Below are positions 40,901-43,593 of a DNA stretch of 64,000 nt, one piece after another; within the stretch, counting starts at the first letter, position 1; each line of letters opens with the position of its first letter. This DNA comes from Micromussa lordhowensis. Taxonomy: Eukaryota; Cnidaria; Anthozoa; Scleractinia; Lobophylliidae. Made by a program: the position numbers and the translations under genes. The stretch lies in the NCBI GenBank assembly GCA_964020085.1, contig OZ026608.1:18498979-18562978 (forward strand), given 5' to 3'. Below the pieces are notes generated by a model. The model was given only the letters and a program-made list of their open reading frames with translations. It did no database searches and was not told where the DNA came from.

Positions 40901-41189
40901 CACGCTCCTAGGATGGGCTCCTGGCAAAACTGAATTTTTCAGGCGGAAGTATAATCTGGCGTGACAACCAATTCAGTGTTGAGTACCGTACTGTACCGTG
41001 TTCTGGAACTGCCTTCCTTACTATATTAGGTGCAGCCCCAGTGTCAATGCTTTTAAGTCATCTCTGAAAACTTATTTTTTTTAAAACGTTATTTTATTTC
41101 TTAGGTAATGTAAGTTTTATTATTCTCAGTATTTTCTTCTTCCATTGTGAAGCGCTTTAGAACTTTTGTATAAAGCGCTATATAAACAA

Positions 41190-41244
<55 letters not shown>

Positions 41245-43311
41245 ATGTTGTAAAGTGACGAATGTAAGCTGTGAAATTGTAAGTATTATAAGGAGTTTCG
41301 CTTTTTTTGCTGTAAATGTTATGTGCTCCAGTTAATTAAGGTAAGCAATGGACAATTCTCCTGTTGGTAGACAAACTGTTAATAAGAAATTTATCTTGTA
41401 ACTAGTGTGTTACAAGTACGGTTGTAGTGTTTTTTCTTTAGTATAAGTATTTTTTTTGTAACCGATTTGTGTTTAGTAAAGTTCATTATTAAGAAAAAAA
41501 CAATCGCTCCCCATTGAGTGCCGTTTTTCAAATCCCACTCCTACTCCAAAAAGCAAACAAAGATAGCTCACGTTATAAATTCATCTTGTTCCATGCCTTG
41601 ACGCGAGCTTCCTCCAGTGATATTGACTTCCTTATCATCTGATTCTTTAATAAACCATTCACAAGCTCCAAAGCATGAGAAATAAAACTCGTATATCCCG
41701 GTTAATGAGCACAGATAAAATGTTCGTATCCGAATACCAGCCGTTTTGCCACTAGGTTTGAGGAACACAGAAAAGTAATTCTGTTCTATATGAAGAGTTT
41801 GTGAAGCTGGGACACCAGCATTTGTAGACACTTTCAAGTCCTCTAATGACTTTATGTTGTTGCCAAACCACACTTCTACTGAAATCCCTTTGAAGGCTGT
41901 TTAAACCAAGAAATTTAGTTAATAACGATAGTTAAGTTTTGGAAGGAACAAGAGTAAAGGTAACAGGATTTGGCCACTCTCCCCGTTGCAGGGGCTCAAT
42001 TAAGGGTGTTTTGGGTTGGGGCGATGTCAGTGCAGGCGCAGGGATACGACTTTGCGCCTGCACTCACCTCGTACAACGGATGTCTATAACGAACGCCCAA
42101 ACCTTTGCGGAGGGATTGCGAGGAGAGAAACCCAGCTTCGGCCTGGTAAAACCCGTATAATCAACAAGTTATTTCAAAAATCCATTCGTCATTTTTTTCT
42201 ACAACCTTACCTCTCAATTTCCTCTCTCTAAAAAGTACAAAAATTGTCAGAAGATTCTGAGAGGTTTAGCGAAAGCTAACGCAATTAAAATACTGGGATA
42301 ATGAAACAAGAAAATGGAAGAAAAACCAGCCTGGTACCTTGACGTGCAAAGGGATCTGGATTCAATTATAAAGCCTCGTTCCTAAGGTCTCTCTCGACCC
42401 TGAGAACGAATTTGCTCATCGTAGGCATTGACGTCACTAAATATCACAAAATACTTAAACAAAAATAATACTTACATTCTGGAACGCACGAGACATTGTA
42501 GAATGTGCGACATGTTGGAAAGTATGATAATAGCATCAATGCTACCTGAAAACATTATAAAATATATCAAATTCTAATCAAAGGAAAATAAGCCATTTAC
42601 GAGTTGTTGTTTTTTTACCTCGGATTCAAGACGAGTCCTGATCCACAACCTTTCATTTGTGAAAAGGAGTTTGAATTGCAAGACAACGAACGTGCAAGAA
42701 AAACTGATTTTAATATGAAAGGTTGTACACTAAGACTCGTTTTGAAATTGAGGTTAGAGCAACTCGGAAATGCATTATTCTGCTCGGGGTTCAGAGAGTG
42801 AATCGCATCACCATATTAGAACTTGGGGCATGTTCATTTTTGCGCTCTTTTACGATAACGAAATCCCATCTGTTGAGGATTGACTGTCTGTCTACAAGGG
42901 ATCTGAGATGAGAATAAGTTAGTATCAAGGAAGTATCTTTATTTTATCAGGGTAGCCAATTCATCAACGAGGCTGGTATCCATAGGGATCCTGAGACACG
43001 ATGTTCCTCACTGTAAAATGCTGACGTGACTGTTTTTAAAGATTTCGCCAATCCTCCGCTATTTTATGAATAAAGAAAAGGTCAATATGCAACTCTTTGG
43101 ACCAACTAATAACACAAAAATTACTCACCCTCGAGAATTTCGTTTTTAAGTGGAAACCGAACCCAATGAATTTAAATTAAATCAGTTGTAATCAGTGTGA
43201 TAGTTTGCCTCTTCTGAAAGGCATCTGTTTATTGATATGATCATGCCTCAATTATTTAATACTTACAAAACTATTTAATTTGCGTTTATTTAGTTGTCTT
43301 GACTCCATCAT
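1608..43311 (-). CDS. PA14/TSP1/F5-8C/C-type lectin/FN3 receptor fused to a glutamate-receptor-like K+-type channel, 29 exons
   Basis: Predicted 2320-residue membrane protein. Coding exons, in minus-strand order: 43311-43267, 42545-42476, 41896-41572, 40006-39843, 39399-39205, 38965-38634, 37574-37424, 36689-36402, 35049-34756, 34016-33676, 33007-32869, 30050-29679, 29166-28928, 27126-26973, 25442-25134, 21105-20710, 19727-19426, 18432-18279, 13474-13175, 12247-11948, 10096-9797, 8172-7897, 7389-7075, 5436-5042, 4676-4582, 3892-3718, 3478-3409, 2637-2357, 1793-1608. All introns are GT-AG and all phases agree. Layout by residue: signal peptide 1-27; PA14 39-201; TSP1 202-266; F5/8C 267-427; FN3 428-523 and 524-621; F5/8C 622-781; lectin 782-905; F5/8C 906-1036; FN3 1037-1139; lectin 1140-1271; F5/8C 1272-1423; five FN3 1424-1920; S1 1921-2030; M1, pore, M3 to about 2120; S2 to 2259; M4 about 2275-2300. 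The outside probably binds glycans or matrix and the channel probably passes K+; both roles are inferred. A hidden extra exon or alternative splicing cannot be excluded. Confidence 0.85.
2357..2637 (-). CDS. receptor-channel exon 28: S2 lobe
   Basis: Contains [20 protein letters not shown] then [24 protein letters not shown] and [10 protein letters not shown]. This fits the S2 pattern 'v..l..G...a.l.e....y' then 'gygia...gs....l...i..l'. The Glu in LLE lines up with the amino-group-binding Glu of AMPA receptors. Phase 1 in, 0 out. Confidence 0.75.
2860..3095. repeat. dispersed repeat, copy 1 (second copy 18690-18850)
   Basis: Shares the block 'atttttgacgaacttcgag' and flanking text (tgtttgaccacattt; aaatgtggccaagcactg) with 18690-18850. 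Intronic; no coding signal. Confidence 0.6.
3409..3478 (-). CDS. receptor-channel exon 27: start of S2
   Basis: Twenty-three codons plus one base ([17 protein letters not shown]...), joining M3 to the S2 half of the ligand-binding fold. Acceptor CATTACAG, donor GTGAGT; phase 0 in, 1 out. Short and without a diagnostic motif, but its phase and position are exact. Confidence 0.68.
3718..3892 (-). CDS. receptor-channel exon 26: end of K+ filter and M3 helix
   Basis: Supplies the last base of the Gly codon, then [14 protein letters not shown] and the helix [20 protein letters not shown]. The splice makes TVGYGD. The helix end SLTSVLTV sits where glutamate receptors have SYTANLAAF. Phase 2 in, 0 out. 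Confidence 0.88.
4300..4445. mobile_element. palindromic MITE, copy A
   Basis: Inverted blocks around 'gatatgaaaatgagatttca' and 'ctcattttcatttgaatggt', bounded by CTCGTTCTCAAAGCGAG. Same family as 6046-6172, and a diverged copy lies at 42625-42765. Confidence 0.6.
4582..4676 (-). CDS. receptor-channel exon 25: pore loop
   Basis: Encodes [19 protein letters not shown] plus two bases of the Gly codon. This is the pore helix and the first half of a K+ filter. The intron interrupts the filter between the second and third bases of the first Gly codon. Confidence 0.88.
5042..5436 (-). CDS. receptor-channel exon 24: S1 lobe of ligand-binding domain and M1
   Basis: Encodes 132 residues (with the split codon): a compact Cys-rich S1-like half ([42 protein letters not shown]) followed by membrane helix M1 ([20 protein letters not shown]). 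'[16 protein letters not shown]' sits where glutamate receptors have the end of S1. The family's Arg that holds the ligand carboxylate is not evident. Phase 1 in, 0 out. Confidence 0.8.
6000..6400. mobile_element. palindromic MITE, copy B with flanks
   Basis: The core 6046-6172 is a palindrome (CTCGTTCAAAGCGAG...CTCGCTTTGAG) centred on 'gagtttaatttgcatgtgaa'. Sequence to about 6400 matches the left side of copy A (near 4215-4300) in direct orientation, so this is one family of longer elements. Confidence 0.6.
6530..6640. repeat. palindrome (CCCTTCGCCCTCAAGG arms)
   Basis: Inverted arms 'cccttcgccctcaagg' and 'ccttgagggcgaaggg' around 'gggctattgacccg'. A second, smaller hairpin lies at 6733-6763 (cgctcgaggactattg/caatagtcctcgag type). 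Confidence 0.65.
7075..7389 (-). CDS. receptor-channel exon 23: FN3 domain 8 (membrane-proximal)
   Basis: A 315-bp FN3 exon: [41 protein letters not shown]. Unlike the other seven it lacks the F-G Cys pair. It directly precedes the S1 exon and matches its phase. Confidence 0.83.
7897..8172 (-). CDS. receptor-channel exon 22: FN3 domain 7
   Basis: A 276-bp FN3 exon (92 codons): [50 protein letters not shown]. Shorter than the others but keeps the Cys pair. Confidence 0.82.
8330..8440 (+). mobile_element. degenerate tRNA-derived SINE head
   Basis: Has a box-B-like GAGTTCGAATTCC after an AACTCAGTAGACATAC box-A-like stretch, resembling the tRNA-like head of marine invertebrate SINEs. No intact cloverleaf. 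Confidence 0.4.
8464..9343. mobile_element. non-autonomous DNA transposon with about 200-bp terminal inverted repeats
   Basis: Left end TAGGCCATTCCGAAATTACG and right end are inverted copies, and the match extends about 200 bp on each side to 'gttgagaca'. No transposase. A different palindrome (8822-9003) is nested inside. Confidence 0.75.
8822..9003. mobile_element. palindromic MITE nested in the 8464-9343 element
   Basis: Arms 'gaagcctaagccgtgtatta' and its inverted copy at 8965-9000, with an apex around GAGCCGCAGGCGAG. The apex recurs in the 15523-15693 palindrome. Confidence 0.7.
9797..10096 (-). CDS. receptor-channel exon 21: FN3 domain 6
   Basis: A 300-bp FN3 exon: [47 protein letters not shown], ending AEGG as in domain 5. 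The similarity to domain 5 points to a recent exon duplication. Confidence 0.88.
11170..11910 (+). mobile_element. Penelope-like element remnant with inverted 5' part
   Basis: On the plus strand, 11450-11711 encodes a GIY-YIG endonuclease domain ([20 protein letters not shown]...). On the minus strand, 11440-11252 encodes the segment normally just upstream ([19 protein letters not shown]...VSQQCVV). Both outer ends carry the same motif in opposite orientation (GACTTTTTAGCGTTAGTTTT at 11873 plus; 11211 minus). No RT core remains. Confidence 0.75.
11433..11711 (+). pseudogene. GIY-YIG endonuclease domain of a Penelope-like element
   Basis: An open stretch of 92 codons with CYVGYT (the GIY-YIG motif variant), R..EH, and the tail [19 protein letters not shown], typical of Penelope-like element C-termini. 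The upstream coding sequence (QCVVYSFQC) is in another frame, which shows a frameshift. Not a host gene. Confidence 0.75.
11948..12247 (-). CDS. receptor-channel exon 20: FN3 domain 5
   Basis: A 300-bp FN3 exon: [55 protein letters not shown] then C. Close paralogue of the next domain. Confidence 0.88.
12605..13035. repeat. 420-bp dispersed repeat, copy 1 (copy 2 at 35345-35768)
   Basis: Aligns over its whole length with 35345-35768 in direct orientation, sharing 'gaacaccaccagacagttg', 'atacccagccaaaatacgg' and a CCTTAAGG end. Preceded by an 18-bp G tract. Probably a MITE family with a CTTAAGGC terminus. Confidence 0.7.
13175..13474 (-). CDS. receptor-channel exon 19: FN3 domain 4
   Basis: A 300-bp phase 1-1 exon. 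Shows [23 protein letters not shown] and [20 protein letters not shown], followed by a G-strand Cys. Two overlapping donors (GTATGA, GTAATA) lie 10 bp apart; only the first keeps frame. Confidence 0.8.
13545..13930. repeat. degenerate tandem repeat of about 52 bp
   Basis: Three successive units contain 'agcctcgctttcagcggac' and 'acaatgctttgcgctgtg', at about 13768, 13810 and 13852. The upstream part has the hairpin 'gtttctgtaactcaatagaaac'. Confidence 0.6.
14040..14504 (+). pseudogene. fragment resembling a Mutator-type transposase domain
   Basis: An open stretch with [32 protein letters not shown] and FRAIDGGH...[13 protein letters not shown] associate this with the N-terminal part of cnidarian transposase-like ('Mutator-like') ORFs, from memory only. 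It stops soon after and sits in an intron of the receptor gene on the other strand. It could instead be an unknown repeat ORF. Confidence 0.4.
15523..15693. mobile_element. palindromic MITE
   Basis: Arms 'cctatcgagttatagaaaca' and 'tgtttctataactcgatag' with apex CTCGCCTGCGGCTCGTG. Related through its apex to 8822-9003. Confidence 0.7.
15977..17891. mobile_element. 1.9-kb non-autonomous DNA transposon
   Basis: Terminal inverted repeats TTTAAAGTGCCACTATGA (15977) and TCATAGTGGCACTTAAA (17874-17891). Further inverted blocks inside: 'atgacgtcat...ctcaacc' near 16138 and 17715, and GGTTACGGCTGGTCACGTGT (16321) against 17491-17512. The centre holds three degenerate direct repeats of about 230 bp ('cgtcaaac.tcgatggg'). 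Open stretches inside look like products of these repeats, not genes. Confidence 0.7.
18279..18432 (-). CDS. receptor-channel exon 18: F5/8 type C domain 4, end
   Basis: Found by searching for the missing half of domain 4. Contains [20 protein letters not shown] then EIFG, an evident discoidin ending. Acceptor TTTTCAG, donor GTACGT; phase 0 in, 1 out, 154 bp, the same size as exon 14. Confidence 0.85.
18690..18855. repeat. dispersed repeat, copy 2 (copy 1 at 2860-3095)
   Basis: Shares 'atttttgacgaacttcgag' and flanking text with copy 1, in the same orientation. Confidence 0.6.
19085..19235. repeat. dispersed element with inverted copy at 31990-32100
   Basis: Contains 'gatttagccaagccaaaaag', CGGAGCTCCTG, 'agcccgatta' and 'aggataag'. 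The inverted copy is near 31990-32100. Probably a MITE family. Confidence 0.55.
19426..19727 (-). CDS. receptor-channel exon 17: F5/8 type C domain 4, first part
   Basis: Contains [40 protein letters not shown] and WTEFEK. The acceptor TTGTTAG was chosen over a nearer TTAG because only it keeps phase 1 and avoids a stop. Phase 0 out. Confidence 0.82.
20206..20395. mobile_element. palindromic MITE
   Basis: Long inverted arms (AACAAATTGAAGTCAGTTTT / its complement; TTGTCAAAGTAG / CTACTTTGACAA) around the apex TGGATCCACTCGG...CGTGGATCCACA. Confidence 0.7.
20415..20686 (+). mobile_element. tRNA-derived SINE with conserved central block
   Basis: Box-B-like ATGGTTCGAGCCG in the head, then the central block 'gggcaagacatttcactctc' and 'acccaggtttataaattggt'. 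The same block occurs at 61130-61190 and 61915-61970. It ends with 'aggccacttggctcgatgca'. Confidence 0.7.
20710..21105 (-). CDS. receptor-channel exon 16: C-type lectin domain 2
   Basis: A 132-residue domain (phase 1-1). [16 protein letters not shown] begins the long-form lectin fold; [24 protein letters not shown] and SYICKKK follow. No EPN or WND motif is visible. A SINE lies within about 25 bp of its 3' splice junction. Confidence 0.85.
21145..21410. mobile_element. dispersed element, copy 1 (copy 2 at 36085-36310)
   Basis: The hairpin 'ttggatatgagatgat...catctcatatgcaacaagcg' is followed by 'catggtataatggctcat' and 'gctaagccaatgaaaactct', all shared in direct orientation with 36085-36310. 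It lies 40 bp from lectin exon 16. Confidence 0.7.
21468..22052. mobile_element. MITE with TACCGTAAATGCTCGAATAA termini
   Basis: Perfect terminal inverted repeats (TACCGTAAATGCTCGAATAAGCGC and its complement at 22029-22052) enclose multiple direct copies of GGGGCGCTTATTGGAAG. No ORF of interest. Confidence 0.8.
22110..22225 (-). mobile_element. tRNA-derived SINE
   Basis: On the minus strand: TAGCTCAGTTGGTAGAACAC (box A region) and GGGTTCGAATCC (box B), followed by a hairpin tail ('aagcctga...tcaggctt'). Widespread SINE style in marine invertebrates. The anticodon arm is not intact, so it is not called as a tRNA gene. Confidence 0.7.
22612..25076. repeat. minisatellite, about 61 copies of a 40-bp unit
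   Basis: The unit reads ACAGAGTGCGCAAGGTATTA then ACGTAACAATCAAACACAAA. It lies wholly inside the intron between exons 15 and 16. Variant units recur in register about 320 bp apart, showing higher-order structure. Open frames across it are by-products. Confidence 0.97.
25134..25442 (-). CDS. receptor-channel exon 15: FN3 domain 3
   Basis: A 103-residue FN3 module (phase 1-1) starting ASPPVITDI, with [18 protein letters not shown] and [20 protein letters not shown]. Its donor lies only about 60 bp from the end of the 40-bp minisatellite array. Confidence 0.85.
25630..25825. repeat. two adjacent hairpins
   Basis: The first has arms TTGCCACCCAAAATTT / AAATTTGGGTGGCAA and inner arms 'aaatgctcttggga'/'tcccaagagcatttt'. 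The second is ATTCCATGGTATACCA / TGGTATACCATGGAAT. Confidence 0.65.
26125..26530. mobile_element. two palindromic MITEs of one family
   Basis: 26130-26225 and 26405-26525 are each bounded by 'gattagattatt.gcgctcga' and 'cgagagcgaataatct' type ends, with a loop rich in GAAGGCC or GCGCAGCC. Confidence 0.55.
26973..27126 (-). CDS. receptor-channel exon 14: F5/8 type C domain 3, end
   Basis: Contains [20 protein letters not shown] then ELYGY, the discoidin C-terminal signature. Acceptor TTTTTTAG, donor GTAAGT; phase 0 in, 1 out. Confidence 0.85.
27694..28028. mobile_element. 335-bp MITE with CAGGAGCCCAT termini
   Basis: Terminal inverted repeats CAGGAGCCCATCACTAGGAG and its complement at 28009-28028, flanked by a 7-bp duplication CTTCTAC (27687-27693, 28029-28035). 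Inner inverted block 'cggcgttttcacagaccgat'. A second copy lies at 40385-40924. Confidence 0.85.
28036..28520. repeat. 18-bp minisatellite with a central inversion point
   Basis: About 19 units in one direction and 7 in the other, meeting at the short spacer 'ttgaggtactagcccaag' near 28386-28396. Overlapping long ORFs on both strands are repeat artefacts. Confidence 0.9.
28928..29166 (-). CDS. receptor-channel exon 13: F5/8 type C domain 3, first part (short)
   Basis: Encodes about 79 residues including [20 protein letters not shown] and [15 protein letters not shown]. The usual start of the domain is about 30 residues shorter than in the other three discoidin copies, so the fold may be trimmed or an exon may be missed. 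Phase 1 in, 0 out. Confidence 0.78.
29385..29440 (-). mobile_element. degenerate tRNA-like SINE head
   Basis: The minus strand reads GCGTGACCCAGTGTT...CTGGTTCAATTC, a weak box A/box B pair. A decayed fragment only. Confidence 0.35.
29679..30050 (-). CDS. receptor-channel exon 12: C-type lectin domain 1
   Basis: A 124-residue single-exon domain (phase 1-1). It has C....W..YGSHCYK, then [29 protein letters not shown] and RPYICKK, with the conserved Cys pattern. The EPN/QPD and WND calcium-sugar motifs are not evident, so canonical mannose or galactose binding is doubtful. Confidence 0.88.
30350..30770 (+). mobile_element. tRNA-derived SINE split by a MITE
   Basis: Head 'gagatggcgcagaggtgaga' with box B GGGTTCGATTC, then after the insertion the body (GGCCCGGTGCCATATG, TTGAGTTTGTTGTTGGTTTT, CACATCAGCC complement). 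Same family as 52595-52835 and 63064-63312, which are in the opposite orientation. Confidence 0.75.
30413..30642. mobile_element. 230-bp MITE inside the SINE
   Basis: Terminal inverted repeats GGGGCCCGTTTCTCGAA and TTCGAGAAACGGGCCCC. The SINE sequence is continuous on either side apart from a possible 2-3 bp duplication. Confidence 0.8.
30771..32110. other. repeat-derived intron sequence
   Basis: Begins with a GGCGGCCCGAAGGGCCGCC hairpin. The phrase 'gtatcaggttttgtgattatta' occurs twice in direct orientation (31110, 31965). The end, 31990-32100, is the inverted copy of 19085-19235. No convincing gene. Confidence 0.5.
32195..32320. repeat. 16-bp tandem repeat
   Basis: About seven degenerate copies of GTGTCCGTATTAACCA. 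Confidence 0.8.
32530..32695 (+). mobile_element. 3' end fragment of a non-LTR retrotransposon
   Basis: Untranslated-type sequence ending 'gtgcaaataaaagttgttgttgttgttg', a polyadenylation-like motif with a (GTT)n tail, typical of LINE 3' ends. Confidence 0.45.
32869..33007 (-). CDS. receptor-channel exon 11: F5/8 type C domain 2, end
   Basis: Contains [20 protein letters not shown] followed by LYGC, the standard discoidin ending. Phase 0 in, 1 out. A second potential GT lies 5 nt further on but would break the downstream frame. Confidence 0.85.
33130..33345. mobile_element. palindromic MITE (copy 2 near 39005-39175)
   Basis: Arms 'ctacttattaaccgagagtg' and 'ttggttaataagtagctaat'. 'gcgctctgattggctaatt' near its left side recurs at 39005-39040 with a similar tail. 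Confidence 0.6.
33676..34016 (-). CDS. receptor-channel exon 10: F5/8 type C domain 2, first part
   Basis: The most canonical discoidin half in the gene: [20 protein letters not shown], then WLQIDLG and [10 protein letters not shown]. The acceptor is CACAAAG; phase 1 in, 0 out. F5/8C domains commonly bind membranes, collagens or glycans. Confidence 0.85.
34756..35049 (-). CDS. receptor-channel exon 9: FN3 domain 2
   Basis: A 98-residue FN3 module (phase 1-1) opening APSAPPANI, with [18 protein letters not shown] and [14 protein letters not shown]. It has the same F-strand/G-strand Cys pair as its neighbours. Confidence 0.85.
35345..35768. repeat. 420-bp dispersed repeat, copy 2
   Basis: Full-length partner of 12605-13035. 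Ends CCTTAAGGCGGGGG (left) and CCCCCGCCTTAAGG (right) are inverted repeats, which suggests a MITE. Confidence 0.75.
36085..36310. mobile_element. dispersed element, copy 2 (copy 1 at 21145-21410)
   Basis: Same hairpin and body as copy 1 in the same orientation. It lies about 90 bp from FN3 exon 8. Confidence 0.7.
36402..36689 (-). CDS. receptor-channel exon 8: FN3 domain 1
   Basis: A single-exon 96-residue FN3 module with phase-1 introns on both sides. Shows SLLIRW in strand B, VDGYEITI in strand C and [20 protein letters not shown] in strands F-G. A Cys in strand F and another near strand G probably form a disulfide. Confidence 0.85.
36760..37265. mobile_element. diverged 'AATAAGCGCC' element carrying an RT fragment
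   Basis: Edges show 'actgtaaatactcgaagc', AAATAAGCGCCCC (36795) and 'ttaagcgcccc' (37248), related to the 21468-22052 family. A reverse-transcriptase fragment lies between them. Confidence 0.5.
37000..37233 (+). pseudogene. reverse transcriptase fragment of a LINE
   Basis: [20 protein letters not shown] (RT motif with catalytic Asp) followed by [11 protein letters not shown] and [12 protein letters not shown]. The frame ends before the YxDD motif, so it is a dead fragment. Different LINE family from 43594-45870. Confidence 0.75.
37424..37574 (-). CDS. receptor-channel exon 7: F5/8 type C domain 1, end
   Basis: Encodes the closing discoidin strand with [20 protein letters not shown], equivalent to the usual 'R..P......LR.El.GC'. 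Phase 0 in, 1 out. Confidence 0.78.
37898..37945. repeat. (ATA)n microsatellite
   Basis: Uninterrupted 'aataataat' run. Confidence 0.9.
38634..38965 (-). CDS. receptor-channel exon 6: F5/8 type C (discoidin) domain 1, first part
   Basis: Phase 1 in, 0 out. Contains [17 protein letters not shown] and [10 protein letters not shown], the 'W...YLE.dL....i.a..TQG' core of discoidin domains, plus several N-glycosylation sites. Continues in the next exon after a phase-0 intron. Confidence 0.8.
39205..39399 (-). CDS. receptor-channel exon 5: thrombospondin type 1 repeat
   Basis: A 65-codon exon flanked by phase-1 introns. The motif [12 protein letters not shown] followed by R.SRNRSC is the TSP1 WxxWxxC...C core with its Trp-Arg ladder, and the repeat ends C...C. 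TSP1 repeats bind matrix and glycans and are often C-mannosylated. Confidence 0.88.
39843..40006 (-). CDS. receptor-channel exon 4: PA14 domain, second part
   Basis: Encodes the C-terminal PA14 strands: [20 protein letters not shown], then [12 protein letters not shown]. The 'L..G..Y.IEI' signature is typical of PA14 ends. Phase 2 in, phase 1 out at a GTAAGT donor. Confidence 0.75.
40385..40924. mobile_element. second copy of the CAGGAGCCC MITE, interrupted
   Basis: Left part 'taggagcgtgcaactactcc', 'gcgttttcacagaccgatct' and right part 'cacgctcctaggatgggctc' match 27694-28028. About 300 bp of foreign sequence (40515-40800) sits inside and includes a hammerhead-like motif. Confidence 0.65.
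40702..40740 (+). ncRNA. hammerhead-ribozyme-like motif
   Basis: CTGAAGA (fits the CUGANGA core), then an inverted pair GGCTGG / CCAGCC as stem II, then GAAA. Stem III and the cleavage site were not resolved, so activity is unproven. Such motifs occur in Penelope-like terminal repeats and retrozymes. Confidence 0.45.
40975..41245 (+). mobile_element. LINE 3' terminal fragment with (ATT)n tail
   Basis: The plus-strand reading WNCLP..., [14 protein letters not shown] matches CR1/L2-type RT C-termini. It is followed by 'gtgaagcgctttagaa', 'aaagcgctatataaac' and a long (ATT)n tail. Confidence 0.65.
41572..41896 (-). CDS. receptor-channel exon 3: PA14 domain, first part
   Basis: Encodes about 108 residues. 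The segment starts [11 protein letters not shown] and contains [20 protein letters not shown], followed by a short charged loop. This matches the PA14/GLEYA beta-sandwich pattern (a folded shell with 'G.Y.F' strands, often sugar-binding). Phase 1 in, 2 out. Domain family is recognised from the pattern; ligand unknown. Confidence 0.75.
42476..42545 (-). CDS. receptor-channel exon 2: signal peptide core
   Basis: Acceptor TTTTCAG, donor GTAAGT, phase 0 in and 1 out. It encodes the hydrophobic stretch VALMLLSYF, then a likely cleavage area and a Cys-containing linker (FYNVSCVPE) leading into the PA14 domain. Confidence 0.7.
42600..42770. mobile_element. diverged copy of the 'CTCG..AAAGCGAG' palindromic MITE
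   Basis: 'aagacgagtcctgatccaca' and 'gttgtacactaagactcgtt' match the arms of 4300-4445 and 6046-6172. Confidence 0.5.
43267..43311 (-). CDS. receptor-channel exon 1: start codon and n-region of signal peptide
   Basis: Fifteen codons beginning with two consecutive Met codons and rich in Arg/Lys ([15 protein letters not shown]), ending phase 0 at a GTAAGT donor. Joined to exon 2 it gives a basic n-region followed by a hydrophobic core, as expected of a signal peptide. The start was chosen because it is the nearest ATG in frame with exon 2 that completes a signal peptide. No transcript evidence is available here. Confidence 0.65.
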
Positions 43312-43593
43312 TCCTAACCACTGTAGATAACTGCCTCAAGTGAGGTGGAATTTTCCCATACTGAATACATAGTTAATATATAAATTTGGAAAAGGGCTGG
43401 ACCCTTTATGGAAAATTTTGAATCATCTTAAATAACATAACTGCTTCATTAGACAGCAATATATTTAGTCAACAAACAAAAACAAAAGCGAAAACAAAAA
43501 AAAAAGCGAAATCGTTTTTATTGACTACAAAATTTTATTGAAGAGAAATTAGTTACTACCTTATTGTAAGAGAAAGAAATTTAAGCCACTTAA
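43312..43593. other. 5' flank / possible promoter of the receptor gene
   Basis: An AT-rich 280-bp stretch between the receptor start codon (minus strand) and the LINE. No clear TATA box or further exon seen. Confidence 0.35.
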
